A DNA stretch of 64,000 nucleotides from Numida meleagris (taxonomy: Eukaryota > Chordata > Aves > Galliformes > Numididae): the NCBI RefSeq assembly GCF_002078875.1, contig NC_034409.1, forward strand, positions 62,521,874 through 62,585,873, given 5' to 3'. This document shows, one piece after another, positions 51,281 through 62,499 of this stretch. Positions within the stretch are counted from its first letter, which is position 1; each line of letters opens with the position of its first letter. The translations under genes were made by a program, and so were the position numbers. A model generated the notes under the pieces. That model had not been told where the DNA came from. It was given only the letters and a program-made list of their open reading frames with translations, and made no database searches.

Positions 51281-54200
51281 TGTTCACGGTGAATTAGATG
51301 CCTAAGAAGTCTATTTTCACCTTGCAAATGCAACAGTTATGCAGGGTGGCTGAGGAAATCCAAGTCTTTTTCAGCTTTTAAAGCTTTTACCAGACAGAGA
51401 TATCACTTCTATTATTCTTCTTACTGGCTAACTCTGTAAAAGGAAATACAGGAGTAATTCTATTCCTGTTTAAATGCTCTTTGAGGGAAAAACTGAGCTC
51501 TCCCAGTCTTGCTTTCCTTTTTCTTCTCACATACTGCTTTGAAGATGTCCTCAGTGATGGAGGAGGTCTATAACTGTTTATGCTGCCTATCATCCTCTGG
51601 TTTGGTCAGGGTCCTTGGTTTTAATCTTGGATGCAGAATACACTGTCTGGGATAAGTCATAGGTCAGCCTTGCCATTTTACCAGCAGTTGTAGCTTAAGA
51701 GTGTTCCAGTATTTACTCTCCCATTGCATTTTGTAAATTAAATGAAATGAGACTTAGAACACTGCCAACACGATAGATATCCTAGCTAGTGGGTCCTGGC
51801 AATTATTCAGCATCTGAACTTTCAGAAGGCTTATCTATGTGTGCCAGCAGTATCTGAGCATCGGTGAGAGATTTTTGTCTCCAGTGTTTCCAACTCCTTA
51901 TCCCAATGTTTCTTTTAATCCAATATTTACTCTCACAGGGTTGGGGTTTTTGTGTGTGCTTTTTTTAAAGGTTTTTTTGTTGTTGTTGTTTTAATTGGAG
52001 TGGTGAGGGGAGCTTGTAACAAAATTGGCAGCAGTAGACCGCATAGGGAAGTATGCTGTGACAGTAATTCCATACTTGGGCCATGGCACCCTGCCTGCGG
52101 GAAGTGCAGATTGACACAAGGACTCTCTTACTGAATCAGTGTTTGTTTTTGCTTTTGTTTTTTTTTGTTTTTGGCTTGATTTTGTTTACAGTTTCCCAGC
52201 CAAGATTTGATGTACTCTGGAGACTTTAAAACTAAAAGCACAAGTGGCTCTGCTTCCTTTCGGCATGAGGATTAAAAAAACCCACACAAATAAGTGTGGG
52301 TGTATATTTCCAGCCCTACTCATACTGGGTTCACTCAGAAGGGTTCATGTTGCATTTGCCCTACAGGGTTCCTTTGGGTCTGGGGTCCATGGGTGCAACT
52401 ATCCTCTCCCAACTGAGCTCACCAGGAGCTCCAAACAAATTTTTCTCTGCATCACGTCAGCCCTGTGAAATGTTCACTCTGTCCTTCTGCAGTGTTCAAA
52501 GGCAGCCCTGCAGGAAGCGTGTAAGCACTGGAAAGGGGCTCACTCCACACACTGTCCCCACTGTGTTTCAGACAGCAAAGCATAGCCCAATGCGGCAAAA
52601 CACCAGGCGATGGAAAGGGAATGGATTGGGATGGCTGGGTGGAGGAAGGAGTGCTCAGCTCCCATTTCCTGGAGAAACCTCCCTCTTCTGGGAGGGAGCT
52701 GGTCGGCAGATGGCTGGGCTGCAGCACTGGGCTCTCAGGGGGTGTGTAATTTCTCAGACTGTTCTGGACGCTGATACCCATGTTGGGAGGGAGCCCCTCC
52801 TTAGACTTGCTCCCACCATCTTTATGCTGTGATTTTTTTGCAGCTGCTGCTAAAGATCACAGGCAACTTGAGCCAAAGCCTCGCTAGTACTCTTGTGAAT
52901 TGTCTGCAGTTATTTCTCCCCTTTGACACTGATGTGCTAGGTCATGTCCTTCCATGTGCCCCAGATTTCTTCTTATGTGCAGAGAGGTCCACAATGTATG
53001 ATTAAAATTTTCAACCACTGGTACAATTCAGCTTGACCTCTTTGCTAATCATTGCAAAAAAGGTAGGGACCTCTGACAGCAGCCCAGTGGGTTCAGAGCA
53101 GAGTCAGGGATGAAAAATTACGTTGGGCTCATGAGAGAAATCAGCTGCATCCACTTGGGGCATGTCGTGTAGATACTCACATATTATTCCACCACTTCCC
53201 CACTACAGCTATCCAAATTGCTTTGCATGTTGGGTGGCAGCTTCAAAGTAGGGGGTGTTATAACAAGTGAGGGAAACTGCCTTGATTTTCTGAAATATTA
53301 AAGGTGCAGCAGCTAGTGAAGTTGGGATGGGGAGGAAGACTTGCTGTGGGAAGGAAGAAGTTTCACAGTCACAGAGTGCTCTGAGGTAATTAACTCTTCT
53401 GACCTCTTGTAGGTGATTTCTGTAATAGTTTTCTTTTGCTAATGAGCTGTATGGGAGATGCTGTTGCTACATGGCAGGGGAAGGGAGAAGGGTGAGAAAC
53501 GGTAACAATCGTTGTGTGCTGTGGTCTCTCTCTTAAACAGTTTCTAGAAGCCCCAGCTTACTTTCAGTGAAGAGTTGATTTTCCTTTGGATACTTATCCT
53601 GAGACAGAATATGTCCATATACCAATTAATTCCCACATGTTATTTGTAGAGAAAGGAAATGACATTTGTCATTTACCATTGCTTCTGTTGGTTGAGTGCT
53701 GTTACAAGTCTCAGTGATTCTGAGAAGCTTGGGAGAAGAGAGATCTCTGTCTTGACTCAGTGATCTCCCTGCCTTCCTCTTGCCTACAAAAAGGATTTTT
53801 GGAGGTTCTCAACTGCAGCAGAGACACTCTGGGACTGCCAAATGTGCAGGTGTGTTGCTGTCTTATTTGGGAGCTTTGAAAAAAGGTATTTGACAACTGC
53901 ATCCAGGTCATTCCACTCCAGGACCTTGTCTGTCTGATTCTTGGGTTCTGATTTTATGGCTAATGCTAAATGATTAGTCTCAAGCATTTATGTTTTATAT
54001 AGGGAAGAACTCCAAGGTCAGAGTTCTCACAGGTGGCTATGCTTCCTGTAGATTTCCAAACCAAGGGATCTGCTTCAGAAACCTTTTTCAAAAGGAAATT
54101 TAATGGAGACCAGCCAAGTGGTGACCATGGGTGTGGCAGATAGTTGAAGACGAGCACCCCACATTTGTCTGGAAAAAAGAAGCCAGACCTCTTGAAGAGG

Positions 54201-54947
54201 GAAAATATAAATTGGGTAAGATTGAGAGTGATTGGGAATGCCTTGGGACATCTGGTTCCCATCTCTGGTTCTCATTTCTATCCTTATTCAAAGCGACAAA
54301 TGCACAGTAGCCGTCTTTGAAAATTGATGGGGGTAGGAACTCAAAGTACTCTTGAGAACAGAGCTTGTAATGTGTTGGACACTGAGTGGATGGCGGAAAT
54401 TTCTAGTGTTAGCCACTTATGTGAAAGTCAAACTCAAACCAAATTGGATAAGTCAACAGAGCCAGTCCCCAAGGAGAATGAGAGTTACATAGGCAGATTT
54501 CAGATGATCTTTTGGAATTGCAGGGCTTCCTGGATCAGTTTTCTTTGAGAGTAACTAAAATGGTAAAGCAAGATCAACGAATTCACGTGAATAGTAAGAG
54601 TATCTGTCCCTCTTTTGGTGGAAGAAAAAATCAGCCAGAAGGCTAACAGGTCAAAGCTCTGTTCCCCTTGTTGCTTCTTCCTGGCATCCCATGTCACCAC
54701 TAGGATCCTGGAAAAAATGTGGAGTTTTTTAGTCAATTTTACTCTAAGTAGACAGATCATCTATATCAGAGCTGATGAAATAATCTACCTTGAACTCAGG
54801 GTTCTGGAACTGAGATGCTTTTGGAAAGCTTACATTCCCCTTCAACAATCGACTTAACATCTGAATATAGATGTTGGTCTGCTTTCAGGAGAGGATATTC
54901 CACTCACTGTTTCTGTTCTGAAAGCTTGAGTTGAGTCTTTGTTTTTC

Positions 54948-54950
<3 letters not shown>

Positions 54951-54981
<31 letters not shown>
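54951..54981. repeat. (TA)15 microsatellite
   Basis: 31 nt of pure TA. Confidence 0.98.
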
Positions 54982-54983
<2 letters not shown>

Positions 54984-56870
54984 GATGGCTTTAGTAAATA
55001 TCTAGTATTTAAACTTTGTGTGATCAAATAGCACTCTCAAAGACAAAAAGGCTATAAAGCTGCATCTAGTACCACGCTTCTAGCCAAGCTGAAGTCACTG
55101 CTGAAAGTTGGATTGGTATAATGAGGAAGACATTGTGGGAGCACACAGCTACTTAAGGTAAATGTATTGTGCATGAATATTTCAGAGAAAAAGCGTAGTT
55201 TCTGTATTTTTTATCGTATAATTAGTACTCGAGACAGAACAGAAATAATTTCTTAGAACAGTTCTTCATCGTGTTAACTGAACATCATATGTGTAAGGAA
55301 CTGTTTCAAGTTGCATATGTTTGATTGTTGGTATTAGTGGGACAAAACAATTACACTCAGATTGGAAAGACCAATGATCTGCTTGTGTCATGCAGAGTAA
55401 ACAACCTCTAGGCTGCAGAAGGCATTAGATCTGGGTACATTCAAGCATCTGTTGCTAAATACAACCAGGAGGCAGGTAAAACTCATCCGGTGAAAGGAGT
55501 TGGCTCTGCGAGGTCAGCTTCCATTTGACGTCAGAAAGAAGCAGGCTGGTGGGGAGCAATCTGCGGGGTGGTAGCATCAACTTCTCTCCATCTGAGGAGG
55601 GAGGGAAACACTGCCAGGTGGACGTGGCTTGAGGAATCGTGTGGCATCTGTTTCCTCGTTCTTGCAGTCATTGTCCCATCATGGTTACTGTAAAGAAGTC
55701 CAGTCTTTACCAAATGCGTGAAGTCTCCCTGTCTAATAGCTAACTTCTTATTGACTTTTAACAGTCTTCCAGTTGGATCCTGCTCCTCTGTCTCTTTGCT
55801 TAAAAATAATAGCTTTTGTAGTAGTTAGAAATTTCTCAGGCAAATGCAATTCTGTAGTGCTGGCACAGTTCCATTAATCATATAGAGAAATGAGTTTGTG
55901 CCAAAAACCTATCAAGTTGAGCTGCCTTTTTGAGAGCTGGTGGGAATGTGTACCCAGTGGTGTTCTTGCCGGCATATGGACTTCCCGTGTGTGCAGGAAT
56001 GGCCGGGATATGGGAGGGGGAGATCCCCTTCTCTGTGCTCGGAGGCACAATGCTAGCAGACTAAGAAAGGCTGGAAAGTCTCGGGTGTCAAACTGGTATA
56101 GATAGATCTTGAGAAAATTTTGTATTTAGGGGTACATGGCCTCACCGGCCCTTTTTTTCGTACCCTCCCCTCAAATTTTCAACAGTCAGAATAAGCTCTC
56201 CTTAACATATAGGCAGGAGCTCTTTTAGCTTTAAGTTCCACCAGCAGTCTGTGTCAGACAGGAACATTTATCCTCAACACCAGATGAGGGTAAGAAATGC
56301 ATTTCCTTGGATTATGTGGTGAGCTGCTGGCAAAGAAGGGGGGATTTAATGTGGCCCAGCTAGCAAATAAAGAAGATCATTTCAGGGGTAGCGTTTCAGA
56401 AGAGTCCAGTTTGATCATCTGGCAGACTAGGGAAGAGAGTGCTCTGGTCTGAGCGTCACTCAGAAAGCACACTTTACCCCATGCTGGGAGTAAGTGTGCT
56501 TTGCTGCACAACAGGCCCTGTGTGTTGACTAGGCCCTGTGGGTGTGCTCCAGAGCCACTGGAAGAGGAATGGGCAGGAACAGGAGGCACCTTGGAGTCCA
56601 AGGGAGAGGAGAAGAGGAGACACAACAGGAATATAGGAGGTGTACGGCAGCAAAGCTGAGAGGAAATAGTGGTGGCGGAGATGGTCAACTACTAAAGTTT
56701 CAAGCCACTGAACCAGTGCGTAGAAAACTACTGAAGGGACAGAGGGAGGAGCTTGGCTTAGCGGTGGCAGATGTGAGGAGTGAATGGAAAGGTGAAGAAT
56801 TGCTTGGCTGTTTCAGGTGTTTCTGGCATGGCAAACTACAGTATGTGTGGGTGTTTGTTTCCTTGGTTAG

Positions 56871-57054
56871 ATCCCAGACATTTCACAGCTACCTGGAGGA
56901 CATCATCAACTACCGCTGGGAGCTGGAGGAAGGGAAACCCAACCCTTTGCGGGAGTCCACCTTCCAGGAGCTACCACTGCGCACCCGAGTCGAGATCCTG
57001 CACCGCCTCTGTGACTACCGGCTTGATGCAGATGATGTCTTCGACCTCCTCAAG
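56871..57054 (+). CDS. CECR2: CECR2 exon 3: end of DDT-like module and WHIM1-like motif
   Basis: The first base (A) completes the threonine codon split from exon 2, then 61 codons follow, beginning [16 protein letters not shown] and ending [10 protein letters not shown]. The acceptor is TTGGTTAG at 56863-56870 and the donor is GTGCGC at 57055, a weaker donor than the others. The stretch [16 protein letters not shown] (about residues 66-81 of the window-encoded protein) has the leucine-rich pattern of a WHIM1 motif, which in ISWI partners helps form the surface for linker DNA and the ATPase. Reading through the donor reaches a stop at 57109-57111, so intron retention would truncate the protein after 18 extra codons. 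The reading frame also stays open upstream of the acceptor back to 56542. Confidence 0.95.
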
Positions 57055-57780
57055 GTGCGCTGGGCAGCAGGAGTGGGGACAGAGGAAATGGCCTGGCTGT
57101 GGGCTAGATAAGGGAATCTTCTTGGGAAGGATATTTTGAGGCCAGGATCTTGGTGGAAGTGCTAGGGGTCAGCAGTTGCCCATCTTGTTCCCCAGCTCTC
57201 ACCTTGCAGAGTATCCAAGACAAAGACGTAGGACGACTCCTGAGGCTCTTGCTCTGTGGAGATGTGCTTGTAACACAACAGTCACCAAGCAAGTTGGCTT
57301 CATTAGCTACTCTTTCTGAGATGACTGAATTTGGAGATGCTCCAACTGCAGTGGCGGGGCTGGGCGAGCTGGGGCTGTGTTGCTGAGGGATGGTGTGAGA
57401 TGAAAGGATAGGACTGAAGTGCATTGGGGGATGGGGGAAGGGTAGTGGGGAGGGGGAGGGAGCTTCTCAAGGCTGTGCATGACTGTCGCCAGCACTAATT
57501 AGACCTTCGCTGTCAGGAGCACCAGAGATGAAATGTTAAAACGAGAGAGGCCATTCAAATTAGAGATGCCAATCTCAATCCCTCTCTGGACGGAGAGCGA
57601 ACGTCGCCTTCCCCCTGGAGTAACATTTTCCCAGATCGACCCGGAGGAGCAGCTGTACTGCTGTTGTGGCATGGTGGGAGGGAGGGAGGTGTTTGCGGAG
57701 GGGTGTCATCATGTTTTGTGTGACAGTGTGGCTGCTTTTCAACTTGTCACCGTCTGGCGGGGGGCTCCCCGTGGGTGCAG
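57055..57780 (+). other. CECR2 intron 3 (726 bp)
   Basis: A GT-AG intron, phase 0. It contains a G-tract cluster at 57426-57460 and a CNE-like stretch at about 57495-57600 that includes a TAATTAG homeodomain-type core. Confidence 0.9.
57426..57460 (+). other. G-quadruplex-type cluster in intron 3
   Basis: Six G tracts of 3-5 bases, separated by 1-4 bases, on the sense strand. The motif would also be present in the pre-mRNA, 320 bp upstream of exon 4. Confidence 0.75.
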
Positions 57781-57920
57781 GGCTTGGACGCTGACAGCCT
57801 CCGTGTGGAGCCGCTGGGTGAAGACAGCAGCGGGGCTCTGTACTGGTATTTCTATGGCACACGGATGTACAAGGAGGACCCAGTGCAGGCAAAAACCAAC
57901 GGAGAGCTGGCTCCAGACAG
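57781..57920 (+). CDS. CECR2: CECR2 exon 4: WHIM2-like motif
   Basis: The exon encodes 46 codons plus AG of a split codon. It begins [20 protein letters not shown], continues [16 protein letters not shown] and ends NGELAPD. The acceptor is GGTGCAG at 57774-57780 and the donor is GTAACA at 57921. The [13 protein letters not shown] pattern is the hallmark of WHIM2, whose family consensus is roughly LGxDrxxxxYW. This motif occurs in Acf1/BAZ1-type ISWI partners and is thought to pack against the DDT-WHIM1 helices. The exon starts in phase 0 right after the exon 3 lysine codon. The intron in front of it is 726 bp and contains a strong G-quadruplex-type run. Confidence 0.95.
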
Positions 57921-58418
57921 GTAACAGCCCCTCAAATGCCCCCATGCCCGGGGCATGGTGGGAGGGGGACAGCGCAGCCAGGCTGGCCGGAGGGGGATCC
58001 GCCTGACTGCTGTTGTCACGGGGGGGGGGGGGGTGGCTGGGAATGCAGGGCTGCAGCAGTGCGGGGCAAGAGCAAAGTTGCCAAGCAGATTGCGAGCTGC
58101 CCCGTGTGGCACATTGTGCCGGAGCCAGCCTGCAGCCTTTGTGGCACCAGCAGAGCCTGCTGCTGAGCGATGCCGCCTGCCCCGTCACATTCCTTGCTGG
58201 CTGCCCCGCACTGCACGGGCGGCTCCCAGAGTGAGCTCCCAGCAAGGGGGAAACCCTCATCTTCTCCTTTCCCTCTCCGTCCTGTGGCTACTCTGATTTA
58301 ATCCCTCCTTTGCTTTGGTTCCTCACAGCTGTTCCAATTTCCCTGCCCTTCTCTGTCCCCCCCCAGCCATAGTTCCCGTGCTCAGCAGATATTTCATGGT
58401 GTTTTTGCCATTCTGCAG
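57921..58418 (+). other. CECR2 intron 4 (498 bp)
   Basis: A GT-AG intron, phase 2. It is GC-rich, with a 14-base pure G run at 58020-58033 and a C-rich polypyrimidine segment near 58340-58370, upstream of the exon 5 acceptor. Confidence 0.9.
58020..58033 (+). repeat. Pure G run (14 nt) in intron 4
   Basis: An uninterrupted G tract 100 bp after the exon 4 donor. The exact length is open to sequencing error. Confidence 0.9.
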
Positions 58419-58523
58419 GGGATGTGGGGGACAGACAAATACCCCAAATGTTCCTGGGAAAACAGGCAAGAGACGAGGGCGACCCCCAAAGCGGAAAAAA
58501 CTACTGGAGGAAAATTTGCTGAG
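58419..58523 (+). CDS. CECR2: CECR2 exon 5: AT-hook region
   Basis: The first base completes an AGG arginine codon begun in exon 4. Thirty-four codons follow, then AG of the next split codon. The second half, VPGKTGKRRGRPPKRKKLLE, contains an AT-hook core (RGRPPK) inside a dense basic run, which would bind the minor groove of AT-rich DNA and could also act as a nuclear localisation signal. The first eleven or so residues (GCGGQTNTPN) are not like the mammalian sequence as I recall it, so this linker seems to evolve fast. The acceptor is TTCTGCAG at 58411-58418 and the donor is GTATGG at 58524. Translation past the donor stays open to 58662, but the sequence there is not conserved-looking. Confidence 0.93.
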
Positions 58524-59180
58524 GTATGGAAAGGTAGTTCCTGCAAGAGACATGGGATGCATGTGTTCCCAGAGGAAAGTCTCTCTGATACTTCTTGCAG
58601 TTAATAATATAATGTGCTTCTGGGGTTTCCCCAATAAGTATGTATATGTCATGCAATCATAATTTCAGTGCATCTCTGAAGTGAAGCAAGCTCAGGCTTG
58701 GTGGATGCTTTGATCACTTTCCAAAGAAAATTCTGACAGAGCTGGAAGCCAAGCTTGGTGAAACACTGGGTATCGCTCTTCCAGCTGCCTCACTTCTGAT
58801 GCAGTTCCTCTGTGCAGTGCTAGGGGATATGTTCCTGATAAAGAGTACATTCACTGCATGGTGATTGAAGCCAAAAATCTTAGCCACCTGAGTGAGTACA
58901 CATTTTGGGGTACTTCCCTTGAATACTGAATTACTGCCCTTGCCAAATTCCAGCCTGCATCCCTCACTTCAAATTTTTTAAAGCTATAACAAGTGTATAT
59001 ATTTGTGTATATGTATGTGTGTGTTTGTGTACATATATATACAGAATGAGTAGGTTTTTTTCCATGGTTTTGCTCTGTGTTGAATCATTGCTGCAACCTC
59101 ATTCTCCTCAGAAGCAGCTGCATTTCAGTGATGTGAAGTAATGCATTTATTGTATAACTCCTTCTCTTTCTTGTTGGTAG
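58524..59180 (+). other. CECR2 intron 5 (657 bp)
   Basis: A GT-AG intron, phase 2. It carries a TG/TA-type simple repeat at about 58993-59041. No coding sequence was recognised. Confidence 0.88.
58993..59041 (+). repeat. Imperfect (TG/TA)n repeat in intron 5
   Basis: Mixed TGTATA, TGTGTG and CATATATATAC units. Confidence 0.88.
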
Positions 59181-59230
59181 GGAGAAGGCAGAAGAGAACT
59201 TGCTAATCCGTGAGACTCAGATAAGAAATG
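59181..59230 (+). CDS. CECR2: CECR2 exon 6: short charged linker
   Basis: This is a 50-nt micro-exon. Its first base completes an AGG codon from exon 5. Sixteen codons follow, reading EKAEENLLIRETQIRN, and the last base opens a glycine codon completed in exon 7. The acceptor is TTGGTAG at 59174-59180 and the donor is GTAAAG at 59231. The mammalian protein has a similar EK-EEN linker between the AT-hook and the WHIM3-like block, which, together with the fitting phases on both sides, is why I accept such a short exon. Skipping it would shift the frame (50 is not a multiple of 3), so it must be constitutive for full-length protein. Confidence 0.85.
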
Positions 59231-61608
59231 GTAAAGAGATTTTTGTGCGGTCAGGGTTGATATGATCAGCTAACACAGCTTTTAAATTATCAAAGCCTGG
59301 GGAGATGCCTTTCTTGGGAAAGGGAGAGTCCGTCTGTCAGTGGTCTGGCCGAGTCTGGAAGGAGGGTTAGCATTACATGCTGCCTTGCAGCTGGGAGCCT
59401 GGGCACCTGGCTGCTTCCTATCTTACCGTGGATTAGTTTGGGATGAAGAGATGTAACTTATTGGGTTACATGAGGCCTTAGGGGCCCACCTTCTCACTCA
59501 AGTTGATGGAAACGGGCTGTGAATGGCCCTCGCCTCTCTGGGGGTGAGCTGAACACAAGCCCCTGTTTGTAGCAAGCACACTTTTTCTTTGGTGCCGCAC
59601 GCACGGACTGGAAAGAGAGTGAGGTCGGTGATGCCAAGACAGGGGAGAACCTTTCTGATTCTTCTCACCTCTCCCTCCTGGTGGCTGTTAGTGGCTGAGC
59701 TCAGTGCTGTACGTGCTGACTAGGGGATACCCACCTAAGGGTTAATGAGGCAAGCAGGAAAAGAGTGTTGGCAACATAATGTGCAACTGAGTCTGAGGGG
59801 GCCAGGGCTCATTTGTCATACATGAGAATCCCTAGGCTTCCACATAACTCACAGGCTCAGCCTGCCTATTCCACCACAATAAAAGGCAACTGTGGCATTG
59901 TCTTACCGTGCCTCATTCCCTTCTGCTTTTGTGCTCAGATTTCCTGGCTGCTGCTCTGGAGTCGGGAGGCAGAGCTGGAGCTACATGCGTGAGACGCTGT
60001 GGGTTTTATCAGATCATTGTTTTCTGGCAAATCCTGCCACTTTAGCTGTGGAGTAATCTTCTGGTGGCACAAAGCAGTGCATTGGTCCTGGCTGCTTTTG
60101 AAGCCAGTCAGCCACAGGCGGCTGGCAAGGGAAGCGAAAAAGAGAGGGCAGACCTGGGGGCAGCATGCAGGTAAGCCCCAATAGGGTTGGCTGCAATAGC
60201 TTGAGGTGTCACAGCCCTCGGCCCTCCTCTGCCTCCTTTGGCCCAAGGAGACAGCATTACATAGCCACGGTGATGGAAATTAGTGTGAAGCTGCTCCTTT
60301 GCCATCTCAGTTACATGAATGTGAGCTGCAGCTGATGGCGAGTTCAGCTGTGTGCTGGCCTGTGACCTGGAGCTGCCGTGGCACTGAGGTGTGTGACCAA
60401 GGGCAGGGGGCCAGCGGGAGGCCTCAGCTCCTCAGCCTTCCTGGGGCAACCCGATAGCTTGCGTATGGGAGCTGCTGGCAGTTCAAAACCGCAGAGGGAC
60501 CAAGGTCAGGTTCAGAAAGAGGCTCTGGTTTTTGCTTATTTTTATTTTTCATTGTCAATTTGCTTGAAAATGCAGTGAGAAGCTGCATGACATCTGCCAG
60601 TGGGGTAGCAACTGTTGTTTTTTTTCCACTAGCTAGTCATTAGCCTGAGTTTTCTTGAGAACCCCTCAACCCAAAAGAATTTGAGCCAATATCTTCCCCC
60701 TCCCCAAAAGCAATCCACCACCTCTCTGTACCACCTCTCTGCCTAGAGAGCGTCCTGAGGCAAAAGCATGCAAGTTGCAACCCATGAGGCTTCTCTGCTC
60801 TGAGTAAACATTTGTGCAGCAGGAACCACATTGCCTCTTTCCAGGTGGGTGTTCCAACCACTGTGAGAGAGCCTTTCCTTCACCATTAATATTCAGATGT
60901 TTCACACAAAGCAGAACGGTCCCGAATGTCTTGGTAGTTGGGACATGCTTCAGAGAGGTGGGAGATCTGCTTCAGATCTGACTCTGGATCAAGCAGGGAT
61001 GGGATGTGAACTTCTGCAACTTCCCCCTCATCTGGCAGCCTGATGAACCCCATCCTTCACTTCCTCTTCAGTTCTTTCAAGTGCCTGCAAACAAAATGTT
61101 TCATTTGGGTAGAACGGGAGGTTTCGTTCACCGCAGCAAAGGTTTGCAGCACTAAAAAAAAAAGTTGGCTTATTTCAAATAACATTCATTTTCAGTGTTT
61201 TTATTCTGCTGCCAGACTAAATCAAGCATTTGCATTACTCTGTGTCCTGCTCTGGCTGACAGCCTCCGTTACCAGAAACAAATTAAATCCTTTCCTCTAG
61301 GATGTCATAACTGGAGCAAAGGGTGCCACGCCACCAGTACTTCTTCACCTATGTCATTCCCCTGTCTTGGCATCACTTGCAGTGTCGCCAGGGGAGGCAA
61401 CAGTATTTCCAGTGGGTCGAGAGTTTTGGGTCTACAGTGATGATTTTTTGTGCTCACTGATAGTGCTTTCCCCACTAGAGCGTGTTTCCCATAGCAGTGA
61501 CCCTAGGCAGTGTCTTTTGCTCTTCCCAAGCCCCGAGGGCAGAAGAGAAGGGATAAAAGTTCTTAGTCATAACTGCTGTGAAGATAACATCCTTTCATGT
61601 TGTTGAAG
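59231..61608 (+). other. CECR2 intron 6 (2378 bp)
   Basis: A GT-AG intron, phase 1. The sequence is unique. No repeat was recognised, and no exon-like conserved peptide was seen in any frame. Confidence 0.88.
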
Positions 61609-61778
61609 GGTCCCAAGGGCCAGGCCGTGGGACATGGTGGCTGCTGTGCCAGACGGAAGAGGAGTGGAGGCAGGTCACTGAGAGCTTCAGAGAGAGGACT
61701 TCCCTTAGAGAGCGGCAGCTCTACAAACTCTTGAGTGAAGACTTCCTGCCGGAGATCTGCAACATGATTGCACAGAAG
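61609..61778 (+). CDS. CECR2: CECR2 exon 7: WHIM3-like block
   Basis: Two bases complete the glycine codon from exon 6, and 56 codons follow. The exon begins [20 protein letters not shown] and continues [20 protein letters not shown]; it ends [13 protein letters not shown] in phase 0. The acceptor is GTTGAAG at 61602-61608, with a purine next to the AG and a weak pyrimidine tract (TCCTTTCATGTTG). The donor is GTGAGG at 61779. The pattern of W-W, then a acidic turn, then alternating L and E/R positions fits a WHIM3-type segment that follows WHIM2 in ISWI partners. This block is nearly identical to mammalian CECR2 as remembered and is one of the strongest identifiers in the window. Confidence 0.95.
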
Positions 61779-62499
61779 GTGAGGAGACATGACATCCTGT
61801 TTACCTCTGTCCAACCATTTCCAAGAGCACAGACATTTGCTGACAGAAGGAGAGATGACCGTGCAGACATCACCCCATCCTGCTCCCACCTCCAGCCTCA
61901 AGCGCCCTAGATACAGGGGCTGTCTAGCTTACCTACAGGGAGAAAGGCTCTCCCCTATGAAGCGGTGGGGCTAGAGATCTGATTCATGATTGCACATCAG
62001 CATTGGTAGGATGGATGAAGGGGTTACTGTCTTCAGCTGTGTTCTGTGTCCCTTTCTTGCTAGCAGGGAATCTGTCTGCTTTGAACTGCTGCGATTTACT
62101 GCCTGGCTTTTCTATGCAAACTGCCTCTGATTTCACTTTTACTGCAGTTTCTCTGCTGGCTCTACTTCAGGGGCAGTTGCTGCTTTGGCTGTCCTCTGTA
62201 AGTCTGCTTGAGATAGTATGTCAGAGCCTTCAGACTCTGATGGGTACTGTCTGTTCAAGGAATGTTTTCAGGTGGGTCAGAATAGAAGTGGGATCCTTCA
62301 GCTGGAAAGCTTTGTAAAATGGGCTCTGCAGTCAGCATGGTACTCTTGGACTGAGTTCAGTGCGTTTGCTACCCTTGTGAAGCTAACAGGGATTTCATGG
62401 TCACTTCTCACCCCCAGAGTTTCTCCTGCCACTGTCACTGATGTACCCTAATTTCCTCCACTCTCTTTTTCTTTCCCTCAATTCTCAACCCTGTTTCAG
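61779..62499 (+). other. CECR2 intron 7 (721 bp)
   Basis: A GT-AG intron, phase 0, ending in a good T/C tract (62461-62497). Nothing else notable was seen. Confidence 0.9.

Larger units (their letters stand above)
36395..56870 (+). other. CECR2 intron 2 (about 20.5 kb)
   Basis: The borders are fixed by exons 2 and 3 (GTGAGT ... TTGGTTAG, a phase 2 junction). Inside are two CR1 pieces (36752-36846 and 48991-49230), a degraded gag-like retrotransposon relic (about 44540-46100), AT microsatellites (51241-51278 and 54951-54981), a TG/TA repeat near 37315-37336 and an alternating purine-pyrimidine tract at 37821-37844. No other conserved exon or RNA gene was seen. The blocks 37900-44500, 46100-48990 and 49230-51200 are otherwise unremarkable AT-rich unique DNA. 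Confidence 0.85.

Noticed and set aside
52296..52832. 178-codon open frame on the plus strand in intron 2
   Set aside because: No recognisable motif or splice context; an opposite-strand frame is equally open.
57739..58260. 173-codon minus-strand frame over exon 4
   Set aside because: Shadow of the GC-rich CECR2 exon 4 region; the sense frame has the conserved protein.
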